From Modestobacter caceresii (GTDB lineage Bacteria > Actinomycetota > Actinomycetes > Mycobacteriales > Geodermatophilaceae): 64,000 nucleotides of DNA. The position numbers were made by a program, and so were the translations under genes. Where the stretch lies: positions 1-64,000 of the forward strand of contig NZ_JPMX01000025.1 of the NCBI RefSeq assembly GCF_000761485.1, read 5' to 3'. Of this stretch, positions 25,016-35,653 are shown piece by piece. Position 1 is the stretch's first letter, and the number at the start of each line of letters is the position of its first letter. The notes under the pieces are model-generated. The model had not been told where the DNA came from, did no database searches, and saw nothing but the letters and a program-made list of their open reading frames with translations.

Positions 25016-25774
25016 TCAGCGCTCCTGGTCGGTGGGGCGCACCAGCACCTCGTTGACCGCCACGTGGCCCGGCTGGCTGACCACGTAGAGCACCGCCCGG
25101 GCGATGTCCTCGGCCTGCAGCCGGGTCATCCCCGCGGCCATCTCCTGCGACGCCCGCTTGGCCTCGGGCTGGGTGATGTGGTCGGTCAGCTCGGTGGCCA
25201 CCGCACCCGGCTCGACCAGGCTGATCCGCACCCCGCGGCCGGTGACCTCCTGGCGCAGCGACTCGCTGAAGGCGTTCACCGCCCACTTGCTGGCGTTGTA
25301 GACCCCGGCGCCCTTGCGCGCGGTCCGACCGGCGACGCTGGACATGTTCACGACGTCGCCCGACCCCTGCTCGACCATGCCCTCGATCGCGGCATGGGTC
25401 ATGTACAGCACGCCCAGCACGTTGGTGTCGATCATCCGGCGCCAGTCCTCCGGGTCCGCGCCGACGATCGTGCCCAGCAGCATCACCCCGGCGTTGTTGA
25501 CCAGGACGTCCAGCCCGCCCAGCTCCTCGCGGGTCCGGGCGACCGCCGCGGTGCAGGCCTGCTCGTCGGTGACGTCGAGGTCCAGCTGCAGCACCCGGGC
25601 ACCGTCGTCGCGCAGCTTCGTGGCCAGCGCGTCGAGCCGGTCCTTGCGCCGGGCGCCGATGGCGACCGCCGCCCCGGCCCCGGCCAGTGCGATCGCGGTG
25701 GCCTCCCCGATCCCCGACGACGCCCCGGTGACCAGGGCGACCTTTCCCTGCAGCGGCCGGCTGTTCTCGGTCAT
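25016..25774 (-). CDS. SDR-family oxidoreductase
   Basis: A 252-residue classical short-chain dehydrogenase. Cofactor motif TGASSGIG near residues 15-22, NNAGV near 91-95, and catalytic SSVAG...YNASK (Ser about 144, Tyr and Lys about 157-161). IGARRKDRLDAL after strand 2 has basic residues, suggesting NADP(H). ATG 25774 has AGAGAGGG seven bases upstream. The substrate is not predictable; such proteins are often annotated as YdfG-like 3-hydroxy acid dehydrogenases. It lies downstream of nudK with an 84-bp gap, so it may be a separate unit. Confidence 0.85.
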   Translation of the reverse strand: MTENSRPLQGKVALVTGASSGIGEATAIALAGAGAAVAIGARRKDRLDALATKLRDDGARVLQLDLDVTDEQACTAAVARTREELGGLDVLVNNAGVMLLGTIVGADPEDWRRMIDTNVLGVLYMTHAAIEGMVEQGSGDVVNMSSVAGRTARKGAGVYNASKWAVNAFSESLRQEVTGRGVRISLVEPGAVATELTDHITQPEAKRASQEMAAGMTRLQAEDIARAVLYVVSQPGHVAVNEVLVRPTDQER

Positions 25775-25858
25775 GCGGTCCCTCTCTCCCGGGCCGACCG
25801 GTGCGGCCCCGGAGCCCCAGTGCCCCGGCTCCCGCCGCGCCACGCACCGACGTGCGAG

Positions 25859-26512
25859 TCAGCGGGCGAACGGCCCGGACAGCGCAGCCCACTGGAGCAG
25901 CAGGATCGTCTTCGCGTCCACGATCGTCGTGCCGATCGCGGCCAGTGCCTCGTCGACGTCCAGCTCGAGCACCTCGATGTCCTCGTCCTCCTCGGCCAGC
26001 CCGCCTCCGCCGGCCGTCCGAGAGCCGGCGTCGTAGGGGCCGGCGTAGAAGTGCAGCCGCTCGGTGACCGAGCCGGGGCTCATGAAGACGTCGAAGACAT
26101 GGGTGAGCTCGCCGACGCGGTGGCCGGTCTCCTCCTCGGCCTCCCGGCGCACCGCGGTCACCGGGTCGTCGTCGTCCAGCAGGCCGGCGGCGGTCTCGAC
26201 GAGCAACCCGTCGGGGTGGCCGTTGACATAGGCCGGGAAGCGGAACTGACGGGTGAGCAGCACCGTGCGCCGCGCGACGTCGTAGAGCAGCACGGTCGCG
26301 CCGTTGCCGCGGTCGTAGGTCTCCCGCTGCTCGGTGCTCCAGTGCCCGTCGCGGTGGCGCATGTCGAACGTCGTCCGGCGCAGCACGTACCAGTCGCTGG
26401 CCAGCACCTCGACGTCCCGCACCCGGACGTCGTCGTTGCCGGAGAGGTGCCGGCCCACCTGGTCCAGCCCGGTCCGGCCGCGCCGGTCGGGGGTGTCGAT
26501 CCCAGCGGTCAT
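25859..26512 (-). CDS. nudK: NUDIX hydrolase, GDP-mannose pyrophosphatase type
   Basis: A 217-residue NUDIX enzyme. YDRGNGATVLLYDVARRTVLLTRQFRFPAYVNG, the Nudix box within GLLDDDDPVTAVRREAEEETG (about residues 110-131), and the later MSPGSVTERLHFY and AEEDEDIEVLEL are all characteristic of NudK/ADP-ribose-pyrophosphatase-like proteins that hydrolyse GDP-mannose. Start ATG 26512. A 36-nt palindrome separates it from the upstream permease gene, so it probably has its own promoter or is expressed by read-through. Confidence 0.88.
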   Translation of the reverse strand: MTAGIDTPDRRGRTGLDQVGRHLSGNDDVRVRDVEVLASDWYVLRRTTFDMRHRDGHWSTEQRETYDRGNGATVLLYDVARRTVLLTRQFRFPAYVNGHPDGLLVETAAGLLDDDDPVTAVRREAEEETGHRVGELTHVFDVFMSPGSVTERLHFYAGPYDAGSRTAGGGGLAEEDEDIEVLELDVDEALAAIGTTIVDAKTILLLQWAALSGPFAR

Positions 26513-26538
26513 CGTTGTCCTTCCGGTCGTGGACGTGC

Positions 26539-26574
26539 CACCGGCCCGGCTCCTCGCGAGGAGCCGGGCCGGTG
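26539..26574. terminator. 36-nt perfect palindrome between the NCS2 permease gene and nudK
   Basis: The sequence from 26539 to 26574 is fully self-complementary with no spacer (centre TCGCGA). As RNA it would form a GC-rich stem with a 4-nt loop. It begins 10 nt after the permease stop on the minus strand, as expected for a terminator; no U-tract is seen. Confidence 0.75.
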
Positions 26575-26583
26575 CGTGCGAGG

Positions 26584-28026
26584 TCAGCGGGTCCGGTTGA
26601 CCCGGTCGACGTCGGAGGGGTCGGGCCCACCCGGGTCCGTGTTGTGGCTGCCGGCCGCCCCCAGGGCCGGACCGGTGCCGGCGGCGAAGCCACCCTCCTG
26701 GTACAGCGATGCCCTCATCTCCGCCGGGGCCAGCATCCGGGCGACGTGCCAACCGACGACGGCGACGATCGTGCCCAGCGCGATGCCACCGATGGAGTAC
26801 TCGCTGCTGAACCGCAGCTGGACGTCGCCGATGCCGATGATGATCCCGGCCGCCAGCGGCACGAGGTTGATCGGGTTGGCGAAGTCGACCCGGTTCTCCT
26901 TCCAGATCTTGGCGCCGAGCAGGCCGATCATCCCGTAGAGGACGACGGTGATCCCGCCGAGCACCGCACCGGGGGTGGCGTTGACGATGGCACCGAACTT
27001 GGGCACCAGCCCGAGCATGATCGCCACCAGCGCGGCGACGTAGTAGGCCGCGGTCGAGTAGACCCGGGTGGCGGCCATGACGCCGATGTTCTCCGCGTAG
27101 GTCGTCGTCGGGGAGCCACCCACCGAGGTCGCGACCACGGTGGCCGCACCGTCGGCGAAGACCGCCCGGCCGAGCACCGGGTCGAGGTCGCGCTTGGTCA
27201 TCTCGCCGACCGCCTTGACGTGGCCGGCGTTCTCCGCGACGAGCGCGATCACCGCCGGGAGCACCAGCAGCGCGAAGTTGACGGAGAACGACGGCGCGGT
27301 GAGCTCCGGGAGCCCGAACCACGACGCATCGGCGACGCCGCTGAGGTCGACGCGGTCATGCGCCGTCCCCACGCCCGCAGCGTCGTAGGTGACCGCCTGG
27401 GAGAAGGTGTCCAGCAGCAGGGAGAGCAGGTAGCCGAAGACCAGGCCGAGCAGGATCGAGACCCGGGCCCAGAAGCCGCGCAGTGCCAGCGACACCACGA
27501 TGACGAACGCCATGGTGGCCAACGCGACCCACTGGTCCTGCGGCCAGTACAGGCCCGCGGCGACGGGTGCGAGGTTGAAGCCGATCAGCAGGACCACCGC
27601 GCCGGTCACCGCCGGGGGCAGCACCCGGTTCACCACGGCCACACCGGCGGCCTGGATGAGCAGGCCGACCAGCGCCAGCACGATGCCGGAGACGAGGATC
27701 GCGCCGACCACGTCGGAGCTGTCCCCGCCCTGGGCGCGGACCGCGGCGACGCCGCCGACGAACGCGGCGCTGGTGCCCAGGTAAGAGGGCACCTTCCCCT
27801 GCACGATGAGCAGGAAGATGATCGTCGCGATCCCGCTCATCATGATCGCCAGGTTGGCGTCCAGCCCCATGATCAGCGGGAAGACGAAGGTCGCCCCGAA
27901 CATGGCGACGACGTGCTGCGCGCCGATGCCGACGGTCAGCGGCCACGACAACCGTTCGTCGGGGGCCACCGCCTCACCCAGCGGCGGGGTCTTCCCGTCC
28001 CCGTAGAGCTTCCAGCCGAGTGCCAT
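26584..28026 (-). CDS. NCS2-family uracil/xanthine permease
   Basis: A 480-residue nucleobase:cation symporter with about fourteen membrane segments. The N-terminus reads LSWPLTVGIGAQHVVAMFGATFVFPLIMG, the family signature; the substrate-binding region has LLVLPAVIALVAENAGHVKAVGEM and SVGGSPTTTYAENIGVMAATRVYS, which resemble uracil permease UraA more than xanthine carriers. ATG 28026 has GAGGAGG six bases upstream. It is immediately downstream of pucR, a regulator of purine use, so a purine or pyrimidine base import role under nitrogen limitation is plausible. A palindrome at 28059-28070 may regulate it. Confidence 0.9.
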   Translation of the reverse strand: MALGWKLYGDGKTPPLGEAVAPDERLSWPLTVGIGAQHVVAMFGATFVFPLIMGLDANLAIMMSGIATIIFLLIVQGKVPSYLGTSAAFVGGVAAVRAQGGDSSDVVGAILVSGIVLALVGLLIQAAGVAVVNRVLPPAVTGAVVLLIGFNLAPVAAGLYWPQDQWVALATMAFVIVVSLALRGFWARVSILLGLVFGYLLSLLLDTFSQAVTYDAAGVGTAHDRVDLSGVADASWFGLPELTAPSFSVNFALLVLPAVIALVAENAGHVKAVGEMTKRDLDPVLGRAVFADGAATVVATSVGGSPTTTYAENIGVMAATRVYSTAAYYVAALVAIMLGLVPKFGAIVNATPGAVLGGITVVLYGMIGLLGAKIWKENRVDFANPINLVPLAAGIIIGIGDVQLRFSSEYSIGGIALGTIVAVVGWHVARMLAPAEMRASLYQEGGFAAGTGPALGAAGSHNTDPGGPDPSDVDRVNRTR

Positions 28027-28058
28027 CAGTCCTCCTCGCACCTCCGCCGAGCAAGTAG

Positions 28059-28070
28059 CTCAGCGCTGAG
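28059..28070. promoter_or_regulatory. Candidate operator upstream of the NCS2 permease gene
   Basis: CTCAGCGCTGAG is a perfect 12-bp palindrome, 33 bp before the permease ATG. A second small inverted repeat, CCAGG-GGGT-CCTGG, lies at 28104-28117. The adjacent PucR gene makes a regulatory site likely, but the motif does not match a PucR consensus that I know. Confidence 0.4.
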
Positions 28071-28179
28071 GTACCGGACAGTGGCAGAAGTCGGTGGATC
28101 ACACCAGGGGGTCCTGGACACGTTCCCATCACGGAGCGCCGGGTGAACACGGCCGTAACAGTGCCGACGCGCGACCGCC

Positions 28180-30093
28180 TCAGACCAGCGACTCGAGCCC
28201 GTCGTCCAGGACCGCGGCGACCACGCTCTCCACCGGCGGCCGGTGCGGCTGGTCCAGTCCGCGGATGCGCGAGGCGTGCAGCGCGAGCAGCAGGTTCAGC
28301 CGCAGCGTGGGGTCGGTGGTGAAGGGACCGAGCAGCCGCTCCAGCTTGCCGATCCGGTAGCGCATCGTGTTGTAGTGGAAGTGCAGCCGGCGGGCGGACT
28401 CCGCGACGTTGAGGTTGGTCTCCAGCAGCACCCGCAGCGTCTCGCGCAGGTCGACCGAGTCCGGGTCGGAGGAGTCGGCCAGCGTGCCGAGCACCTCGTC
28501 GACGTAGGACCGCAGCTCGTTGCTGTCCGGGATCAGCGACAACAGCCGGAAGACGCCGAGCTGGTCGAAGTGCGTGACCGCGTGGCCACCGTGGATCTCC
28601 TGACCGACCACCAGGGCCCGCTGCGACTGCTGGTATGCCTCCCCCAGCGCCGACAGCGACTCGGCCGGGCGGCCGATCCCGGTGCCCAGCAGCCGGCCCA
28701 CCCGGCGCAGCCGGGCGTTGACCCGGGCGGTCACCGAGGCGACCAGGCTGGAGAGCTCCTCGGGGGTGCGCCCGTCCAGCGGCAGCACGGTGACGATCTC
28801 CGTGGCCAGCCCGGCGACCGCCGCACCGGCGACCTCGCTGTCCACCGCCGCGCGCCAGCCGTCGGCCAGCCGGTCCAGCACGTCCAGCGCCCGGGTCGGG
28901 TCGGCCCCGGCATCGGCCACCGTCTCCGTGGCGGTCACCAGGACGACGACCGGGCCGTCGAGCCGCCAGCCGAACGAGCGGGCGTAGGCCAGCGCCCGCT
29001 CGGTGTGCGCGAACGTCCCGCCGACCAGCCGGCGCACCATGTCGCCCTGGAACCGCAGCTCCACCGAGTGGACCGCCTGGGAACGGATCTCCGACAGCGC
29101 GGCGATGACGGCGGCCTGCTCGAGCACCGCGCCGGCGCCGAGCAGCATCGGACCGTGCCGGTTCACCGCGACCAGCCAACCGTGCCGCTGGTCACCGGCC
29201 ATGATCGGCGCGACCGCGTACTCCCCCAGCCCGCCGGGCAGCTCGTGGTGCCCGGGCACCAGGAGGATGCCGTCGGCCGGTGAGAGGTCGGCGTCGGCGA
29301 GCACGTCGGCGGGGGTGACGACGCTCTGGTCGGCGCGGTTGCCCGACAGCCGGCGGGAGGGGGTGAGGTCGGCGAACGCGTCGTCGGCCGCGGCGTCGAG
29401 CAGCCACAACCAGTCGCGGATCTCGGCGACCTCCTCCGCCGGGCCGGCATGGGTGGCCACCTCGCGGTCGGGGCCCAGGCCGAGCACGGCAGCCCCGGCG
29501 AGGAAGGTCGACACCTGCGTGGTGACCTCGGACAGCCCACCGCCGGACAGCGCCACGTCGATGAACTGGTTGTGCATCCGGTTCGCGAGGCTGAGGGCCT
29601 GGGTCTGCTTGTCGATGATGGCGCCGAGCACCTCGGCGACCACCTCGTCCAGCCGGGCACGCGCGGGCAGCGCGAGCACCGGGAAGCCCCGGCGGTCGGC
29701 CTCGGCCAGCAGCTCGGCGGGGACGTCGCCGGCCGGGTTGCCCGAGCCGGCCTCCGAGCGGTACGCGAGCGCGCCACTGCCGGCCCGGTGCAGCCGCTCG
29801 ATCAGCGCACGGCTCTGCGCCGGGTCGCCGCTGGGCAACCGGGCGCCCAGCACGACCAGCAGGTCGGGACCGGCACCGGCGAGCGGGTCGTCCGGGCCGT
29901 CGACGGCCACGTGCCGGACGATCCGGCGGGTGCCGGTGGCCCCGCCGACGACGAGCGTGCCGGCCAGCCCCGGCAGCTGCAGGAGCTGGTCGACGGTCAG
30001 GCCCATGCTGTCCTGGAGGGCGGTCCGGTCCGACGGCGGGAGCTGGGAGAGCACCGGCTCGGGGGACGCCGGGATGGCACTGAAGGTAGCCAT
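28180..30093 (-). CDS. PucR-family transcriptional regulator
   Basis: A 637-residue regulator. The N-terminal purine catabolism (PucR) domain starts MGLTVDQLLQLPGLAGTLVVGG at residue 30 and continues through PDLLVVLGARL and LALPARARLDEVV. A middle GAF/GGDEF-like region follows, and the C-terminus carries the HTH_30 domain LRETLRVLLETNLNVAESARRLHFHYNTMRYRIGKLERLLG. PucR members sense purine breakdown products and control permeases and catabolic genes. ATG 30093 is used; ATG 30006 would start exactly at the PucR domain. Neighbours are the NCS2 permease downstream and a DUF2877 gene divergent. Confidence 0.9.
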   Translation of the reverse strand: MATFSAIPASPEPVLSQLPPSDRTALQDSMGLTVDQLLQLPGLAGTLVVGGATGTRRIVRHVAVDGPDDPLAGAGPDLLVVLGARLPSGDPAQSRALIERLHRAGSGALAYRSEAGSGNPAGDVPAELLAEADRRGFPVLALPARARLDEVVAEVLGAIIDKQTQALSLANRMHNQFIDVALSGGGLSEVTTQVSTFLAGAAVLGLGPDREVATHAGPAEEVAEIRDWLWLLDAAADDAFADLTPSRRLSGNRADQSVVTPADVLADADLSPADGILLVPGHHELPGGLGEYAVAPIMAGDQRHGWLVAVNRHGPMLLGAGAVLEQAAVIAALSEIRSQAVHSVELRFQGDMVRRLVGGTFAHTERALAYARSFGWRLDGPVVVLVTATETVADAGADPTRALDVLDRLADGWRAAVDSEVAGAAVAGLATEIVTVLPLDGRTPEELSSLVASVTARVNARLRRVGRLLGTGIGRPAESLSALGEAYQQSQRALVVGQEIHGGHAVTHFDQLGVFRLLSLIPDSNELRSYVDEVLGTLADSSDPDSVDLRETLRVLLETNLNVAESARRLHFHYNTMRYRIGKLERLLGPFTTDPTLRLNLLLALHASRIRGLDQPHRPPVESVVAAVLDDGLESLV

Positions 30094-30405
30094 CCGGTCG
30101 CTGTGTGCAGCATATGTCACAGATGCATCACGTTCAGTCACTGTACGTACCCCCAAAACACCGTGCACGAGCCTGCTGCACAAGATTCTGTCAGACGTCT
30201 CTGGACGGCAGAAGGCACGCTTGGCGACAATCGCCATACAGGTACGGGGGACGCGCCACGTGGGTTCGGGCCCCGGTCCTGTGTTCCGGCTCGGATGGTA
30301 GGCGGCTTCGTCGATCGACGGGCGGCTCGGTGTCCCGGCCGGGAGATCCAGATCGGGACGGGCCCGCTGCAGGCGTCGCCCGCCGACCGCACGGGTGGAG
30401 GGCAC
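30094..30405. other. Divergent intergenic region between pucR and the DUF2877 gene
   Basis: 312 bp without a convincing gene. The first 130 bp are clearly less GC-rich than the surroundings and presumably hold the pucR promoter; they include a GTACGTAC palindrome near 30145 and CATATG near 30109. The other half is GC-rich. I could not place firm -35/-10 boxes or a PucR site. Confidence 0.5.
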
Positions 30406-31401
30406 ATGCGCACCATCGACGAGAGCACTGGCGGCCACGGCCGGGACACGACCCACGACGACACCCACACCGGGCAGGCCGCCCGGGCCGGCGTCCCGAC
30501 CATCCCCCTGCCACGCGAGTCTGCCGCGGCCGGCGCCCGAACCCCCGGCACCTCGGTGCCCGCCCAGGCCAGCACGGGGATCGCCGACCTGCTGCGTGGA
30601 CCGGTCCGGTCGGCGCGGGTCCTGCTGTCGGTCCCTGCCGCGGTGTACCTGACGGTGCAGACCCCGCAGGGCCCCGACGTGGTGGGCGTGCTGACCTCCG
30701 ACGCGGCCCGGCTCCCGCTGGGCTGCGTGCTGTTCCGGCCCTCGAACGGTCGGCCCCTGGTCTCGGTCCCCAGCGGCGCCCCCGCCCGACTGGGCGGCGG
30801 CCGGCTGACCGTCGGGGACCTGACCGTCAGCGCCGCCGCGTGGTGGGACCCCCGCCCCAAGCTCCCCACCGCGCGTCCGGCGCTGCTCCCCGAGGGGGTC
30901 CGCCAGCTGCGTTCGGCGCTCTACGGCGAGGGCGTGCCGCACAGCGCGTTCGTCCTCCCCGGCCTGCCCAGCGGGCCCAGCGGTCCGCTCGCCGCGCTGC
31001 GCGGCGCCGTCCGCCGCGCCGACGTCGACGCCGCGCTGCGCACCGCCACCCGGTTGATCGGCCTGGGCCCGGGCCTGACTCCCGCCGGGGACGACGTCCT
31101 CGCCGGCGTCACCGCCGGGCTGGTGCTGCTGGGGCACCCCGCCGCCGAGCGGTTCGGCGCCGGGGTGACCGGGCTGGCCACCGGGCGCACCACCGAGCTG
31201 TCCCGAACGCTGCTGCGGCACGCGGCCGCGGGGCGGGTCAGCGGCGAGTTCGCCGCCGTGCTGCGGGGCCTGGTCGGGCACGGTGCGCTCGCACCGGCGA
31301 TCGCCACGCTGCTGGCCACCGGCTCGACCAGTGGGCGGGCGATGGCGCTGGGGCTGTGCACCGCGATCGACCTCGTCGACCGGACCAGCCGCCCGCGCTG
31401 A
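30406..31401 (+). CDS. DUF2877 protein (AllH/YlbF-like)
   Basis: A 331-residue protein. The first 60 residues are polar and variable. The conserved DUF2877 region follows, ending with the diagnostic LIGLGPGLTPAGDDVLAGVTAGL near residue 225-245 and LSRTLLRHAAAGRVSGEFAAVLRGLVG. DUF2877 includes AllH, one of the three oxamate carbamoyltransferase components of allantoin breakdown (with AllF and AllG), but those partners are not in the window. ATG 30406 has GGTGGAGG six bases upstream. Divergence from PucR supports a role in purine/allantoin nitrogen use. Confidence 0.8.
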   Translation: MRTIDESTGGHGRDTTHDDTHTGQAARAGVPTIPLPRESAAAGARTPGTSVPAQASTGIADLLRGPVRSARVLLSVPAAVYLTVQTPQGPDVVGVLTSDAARLPLGCVLFRPSNGRPLVSVPSGAPARLGGGRLTVGDLTVSAAAWWDPRPKLPTARPALLPEGVRQLRSALYGEGVPHSAFVLPGLPSGPSGPLAALRGAVRRADVDAALRTATRLIGLGPGLTPAGDDVLAGVTAGLVLLGHPAAERFGAGVTGLATGRTTELSRTLLRHAAAGRVSGEFAAVLRGLVGHGALAPAIATLLATGSTSGRAMALGLCTAIDLVDRTSRPR

Positions 31402-31422
31402 GCCCGGCCGGGGTCCGGCCGG

Positions 31423-31922
31423 TCAGCGGGCCGGGCCCGGGAGGAGCGGCCCGAGCCGGTCCCACTGCGAGATCCGGCAGCCGTCGGTCCGGGAGAGCTG
31501 GAGGTCGACCGGGTCGCCGCGCCACAGGCCGGTGACGTGTGCCGTCTGGGGTCCGCCGAACTGCTGGGTGCAGATCGCGTCGTCCGGCACCGGGGCGAAC
31601 GGGTCCTCGAGGCCCTCCAGGTGCTGGCAGGCGGCCTCGGCGTCGGGCAGGTCGCCCTCGACGAAGCCGACGCAGGTGAGCGTGTAGCGCTCCACCGGCG
31701 CCCCCTCGCCGGGGTCGTACTCGATCACCAGGTCGTTGTCGGCGCGGCTGATGCCCCCGGAGCCGGGATCGGTCGCCGGGTCCGACGCCGTCGGGCTGGC
31801 AGCGGGACTCGGGGGGGTGGCGTCGATGAACCCGCCGCCGTGCCGGTGTCGTCGTCGTCGGCGCCGCAGGCGGCGAGCAGCATCAGCGGGACGAGCAGGC
31901 ACGAGAGGGCGACGCGGCGCAT
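31423..31922 (-). pseudogene. Subtilisin-inhibitor-like lipoprotein, frameshifted in a C7 tract
   Basis: ATG 31922 opens a lipoprotein signal (MRRVALSCLLVPLMLLAACG, lipobox LAAC) followed by DDDDTGTAAGSSTPP. The matching body is in another frame: after PPSPAASPTASD it reads YTLTCVGFVEGDLPDAEAAC, then FAPVPDDAICTQQFGGPQTAHVTGLW and SRTDGCRISQWD, four cysteines and motifs of the subtilisin-inhibitor (SSI) family, ending at TGA 31423. The frames join at a run of seven C (31817-31811 on this strand); one more C restores a continuous protein of about 166 residues. Either a sequencing slip, a recent mutation, or slippage-based switching. The normal product would be a membrane-anchored protease inhibitor. 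Confidence 0.75.
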
Positions 31923-31941
31923 GCCCGCCAGTGTGCCCGGG

Positions 31942-32805
31942 CTAGATGCGGGAGGCGGCGATGCTGGTGACCAGGATCGCCCGCGCGCCGAGCTCCCAGA
32001 GCTCGTCCATCACCCGGTTGGTGTCGTCCTTGAGGACCATCGCCCGCACGGCCGACCAGCCCGGCGTCTGCAGCGGGCTGACCGTGGGGCCCTCGAGCCC
32101 CGGGGTGCGGGCGGTGGCCTGGGCCAGCAGGTCGTTGGGGCAGTCGTAGTCGAGCATCACGTACCGCCGGGCGACCAGGACACCCTGCAGCCGGCGACGC
32201 AGCTGGGCCACGGCGGGCACCTCGTCGGCCCCCGCCCGGCCGACGAGGACGGCCTCACTGGCCAGCACCGGGTCACCGATGATCCGCAGGCCGGCCGCAC
32301 GCAGCGTCGTCCCGGTCTCCACCACGTCGCAGACGGCGTCGGCGACGCCGAGCCGGCAGGCGGTCTCCACGGCGCCGTCGAGCTTGACCACGGCGGCCTT
32401 CATGCCCGTCTCGTCGAGGAAACGCTGCAGCAGCCCCGGGTAGGCGGTGGCGATCCGCTTGCCCTCCAGCTTCGCCACCTCGTCGACCGGGGACTCCGCC
32501 GGGCTGGCGAAGCGGAACGACGACCGGCCGAAGCCCAGCGGCATCACCTCGGCCGCCACGTCGCCACCCTCGGGCGGCGTCGTCTCCAGCAGCATGTCCC
32601 GGCCGGTGATGCCGACATCCAGCGTGCCGGCCGCGACGTAGATCGCGATGTCCCGCGGCCGCAGGTAGAAGAACTCGGTGTCGTTCTCGGGGTCGTAGAC
32701 CGCCAGCTCACTGGTGGTGCGCCGCTGCCGGTACCCGCTCTCGGCGAGCATCGCCGCCGCCGGCTCGCTGAGGACACCCTTGTTGGGCACGGCAACGCGC
32801 AGCAC
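31942..32805 (-). CDS. hisG: ATP phosphoribosyltransferase
   Basis: A 287-residue long-form HisG, the first step of histidine synthesis (ATP + PRPP). N-terminus MLRVAVPNKGVLSEPAAAML, then RPRDIAIYVAAGTLDVGITGRDML, the catalytic-site ADAVCDVVETGTTL and the C-terminal ACT-like regulatory domain (VRAMVLKDDTNRVMDELWELGARAILVTSI), where histidine feedback binds. GTG 32805 has GAGGAG nine bases upstream. It follows hisE but is separated from it by 97 bp containing a terminator-like hairpin, so hisG may have its own promoter. Confidence 0.96.
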   Translation of the reverse strand: MLRVAVPNKGVLSEPAAAMLAESGYRQRRTTSELAVYDPENDTEFFYLRPRDIAIYVAAGTLDVGITGRDMLLETTPPEGGDVAAEVMPLGFGRSSFRFASPAESPVDEVAKLEGKRIATAYPGLLQRFLDETGMKAAVVKLDGAVETACRLGVADAVCDVVETGTTLRAAGLRIIGDPVLASEAVLVGRAGADEVPAVAQLRRRLQGVLVARRYVMLDYDCPNDLLAQATARTPGLEGPTVSPLQTPGWSAVRAMVLKDDTNRVMDELWELGARAILVTSIAASRI

Positions 32806-32840
32806 GACACGAACTCCTCGAACAGTGGTTGATCGGCCCC

Positions 32841-32898
32841 GGCCCCGTCCAGAGGCTCGCCCCGAGCTTGCGAGGGGTGAGGAGGACGGGGTCCTTCG
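32841..32898 (-). repeat. Dispersed hairpin element, copy 1 (after hisE)
   Basis: Outer arms CCCCGTCC (32843-32850) and GGACGGGG (32884-32891), inner CTCGCCCC/GGGGTGAG (one G-U pair), core CGAGCTTGCGAG. It starts 5 nt after the hisE stop with AAGGACC on the minus strand. Two related copies lie after rpoZ and nusB; outer-stem bases differ in compensating fashion among the three. Confidence 0.75.
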
Positions 32899-32902
32899 AC
32901 TT

Positions 32903-35034
<2,132 letters not shown>

Positions 35035-35038
<4 letters not shown>

Positions 35039-35652
35039 CGTCGTGCTCCCAACAGTCGTTCGACGTACTTGGCGATGACGTCCACCTCCAGGTTGACCGG
35101 GTCACCGGGGGCTCGGTCGCCCAGCGTGGTCTCGCGCAGGGTGGTCGGGATGAGGCTGACCTCGAACCAGGGCTCGGGTGAGTCGGCGAGCGCGCTCACG
35201 GTCAGCGAGACGCCGTCGACGGTGATCGAGCCCTTCTCGACGACGTAGCGGGCCAGCTCGGCCGGGACGGCGATCCGCACGACCTCCCAGTCGTCGCCGG
35301 GGGTGCGGGAGACCACGGTGCCCACGCCGTCGACGTGGCCCTGCACGATGTGGCCGCCCAGCCGGGTCTGCGGGGTGACGGCGCGCTCCAGGTTGACCCG
35401 GTCGCCGGAACCGGTGGCACCGAGGCTGCTGCGACGCAGCGTCTCGGCCATCACGTCGGTGCTCCACACGCCCGTGCCGTCGGGCCCGGGCTCGACGCCG
35501 GTGACGGTCAGGCAGACGCCGTTGACCGCGATCGAGTCGCCCAGCGCGACGTCCTCCAGTGCCTTGCGGGCCCGGATGCGCAGCACCGCACTGTCCACGC
35601 CGTCCTCGCGCACGACCAGGGTGCCGAGCTCTTCCACGATGCCGGTGAACAC
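35035..35652 (-). CDS. ribE: Riboflavin synthase, alpha chain
   Basis: A 205-residue enzyme with two lumazine-binding repeats, dismutating two lumazines to riboflavin. Repeat 1 begins [12 protein letters not shown] and contains [12 protein letters not shown]; repeat 2 has [14 protein letters not shown] and [12 protein letters not shown]. The C-terminal helix is [20 protein letters not shown] 35652 has GGAGGG six bases upstream and is one base after the ribD stop. Also named ribC in some genomes. Confidence 0.96.
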
Positions 35653-35653
35653 C

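Noticed and set aside
30140-30155. GTACGTAC palindrome upstream of pucR as a third copy of the TetR operator
   Set aside because: Only the central GTAC steps match; the TGTG/CACA flanks and the two-base spacer are absent.
30094-30180. Upstream extension of PucR through GTG codons
   Set aside because: The extension uses AT-rich codons unlike the rest of the gene and includes promoter-like sequence; not coding in appearance.
28180-31281. 1033-codon minus frame covering the pucR gene and the opposite strand of the DUF2877 gene
   Set aside because: Only the part from 30093 downwards shows PucR homology; the remainder is antisense to a recognised gene.
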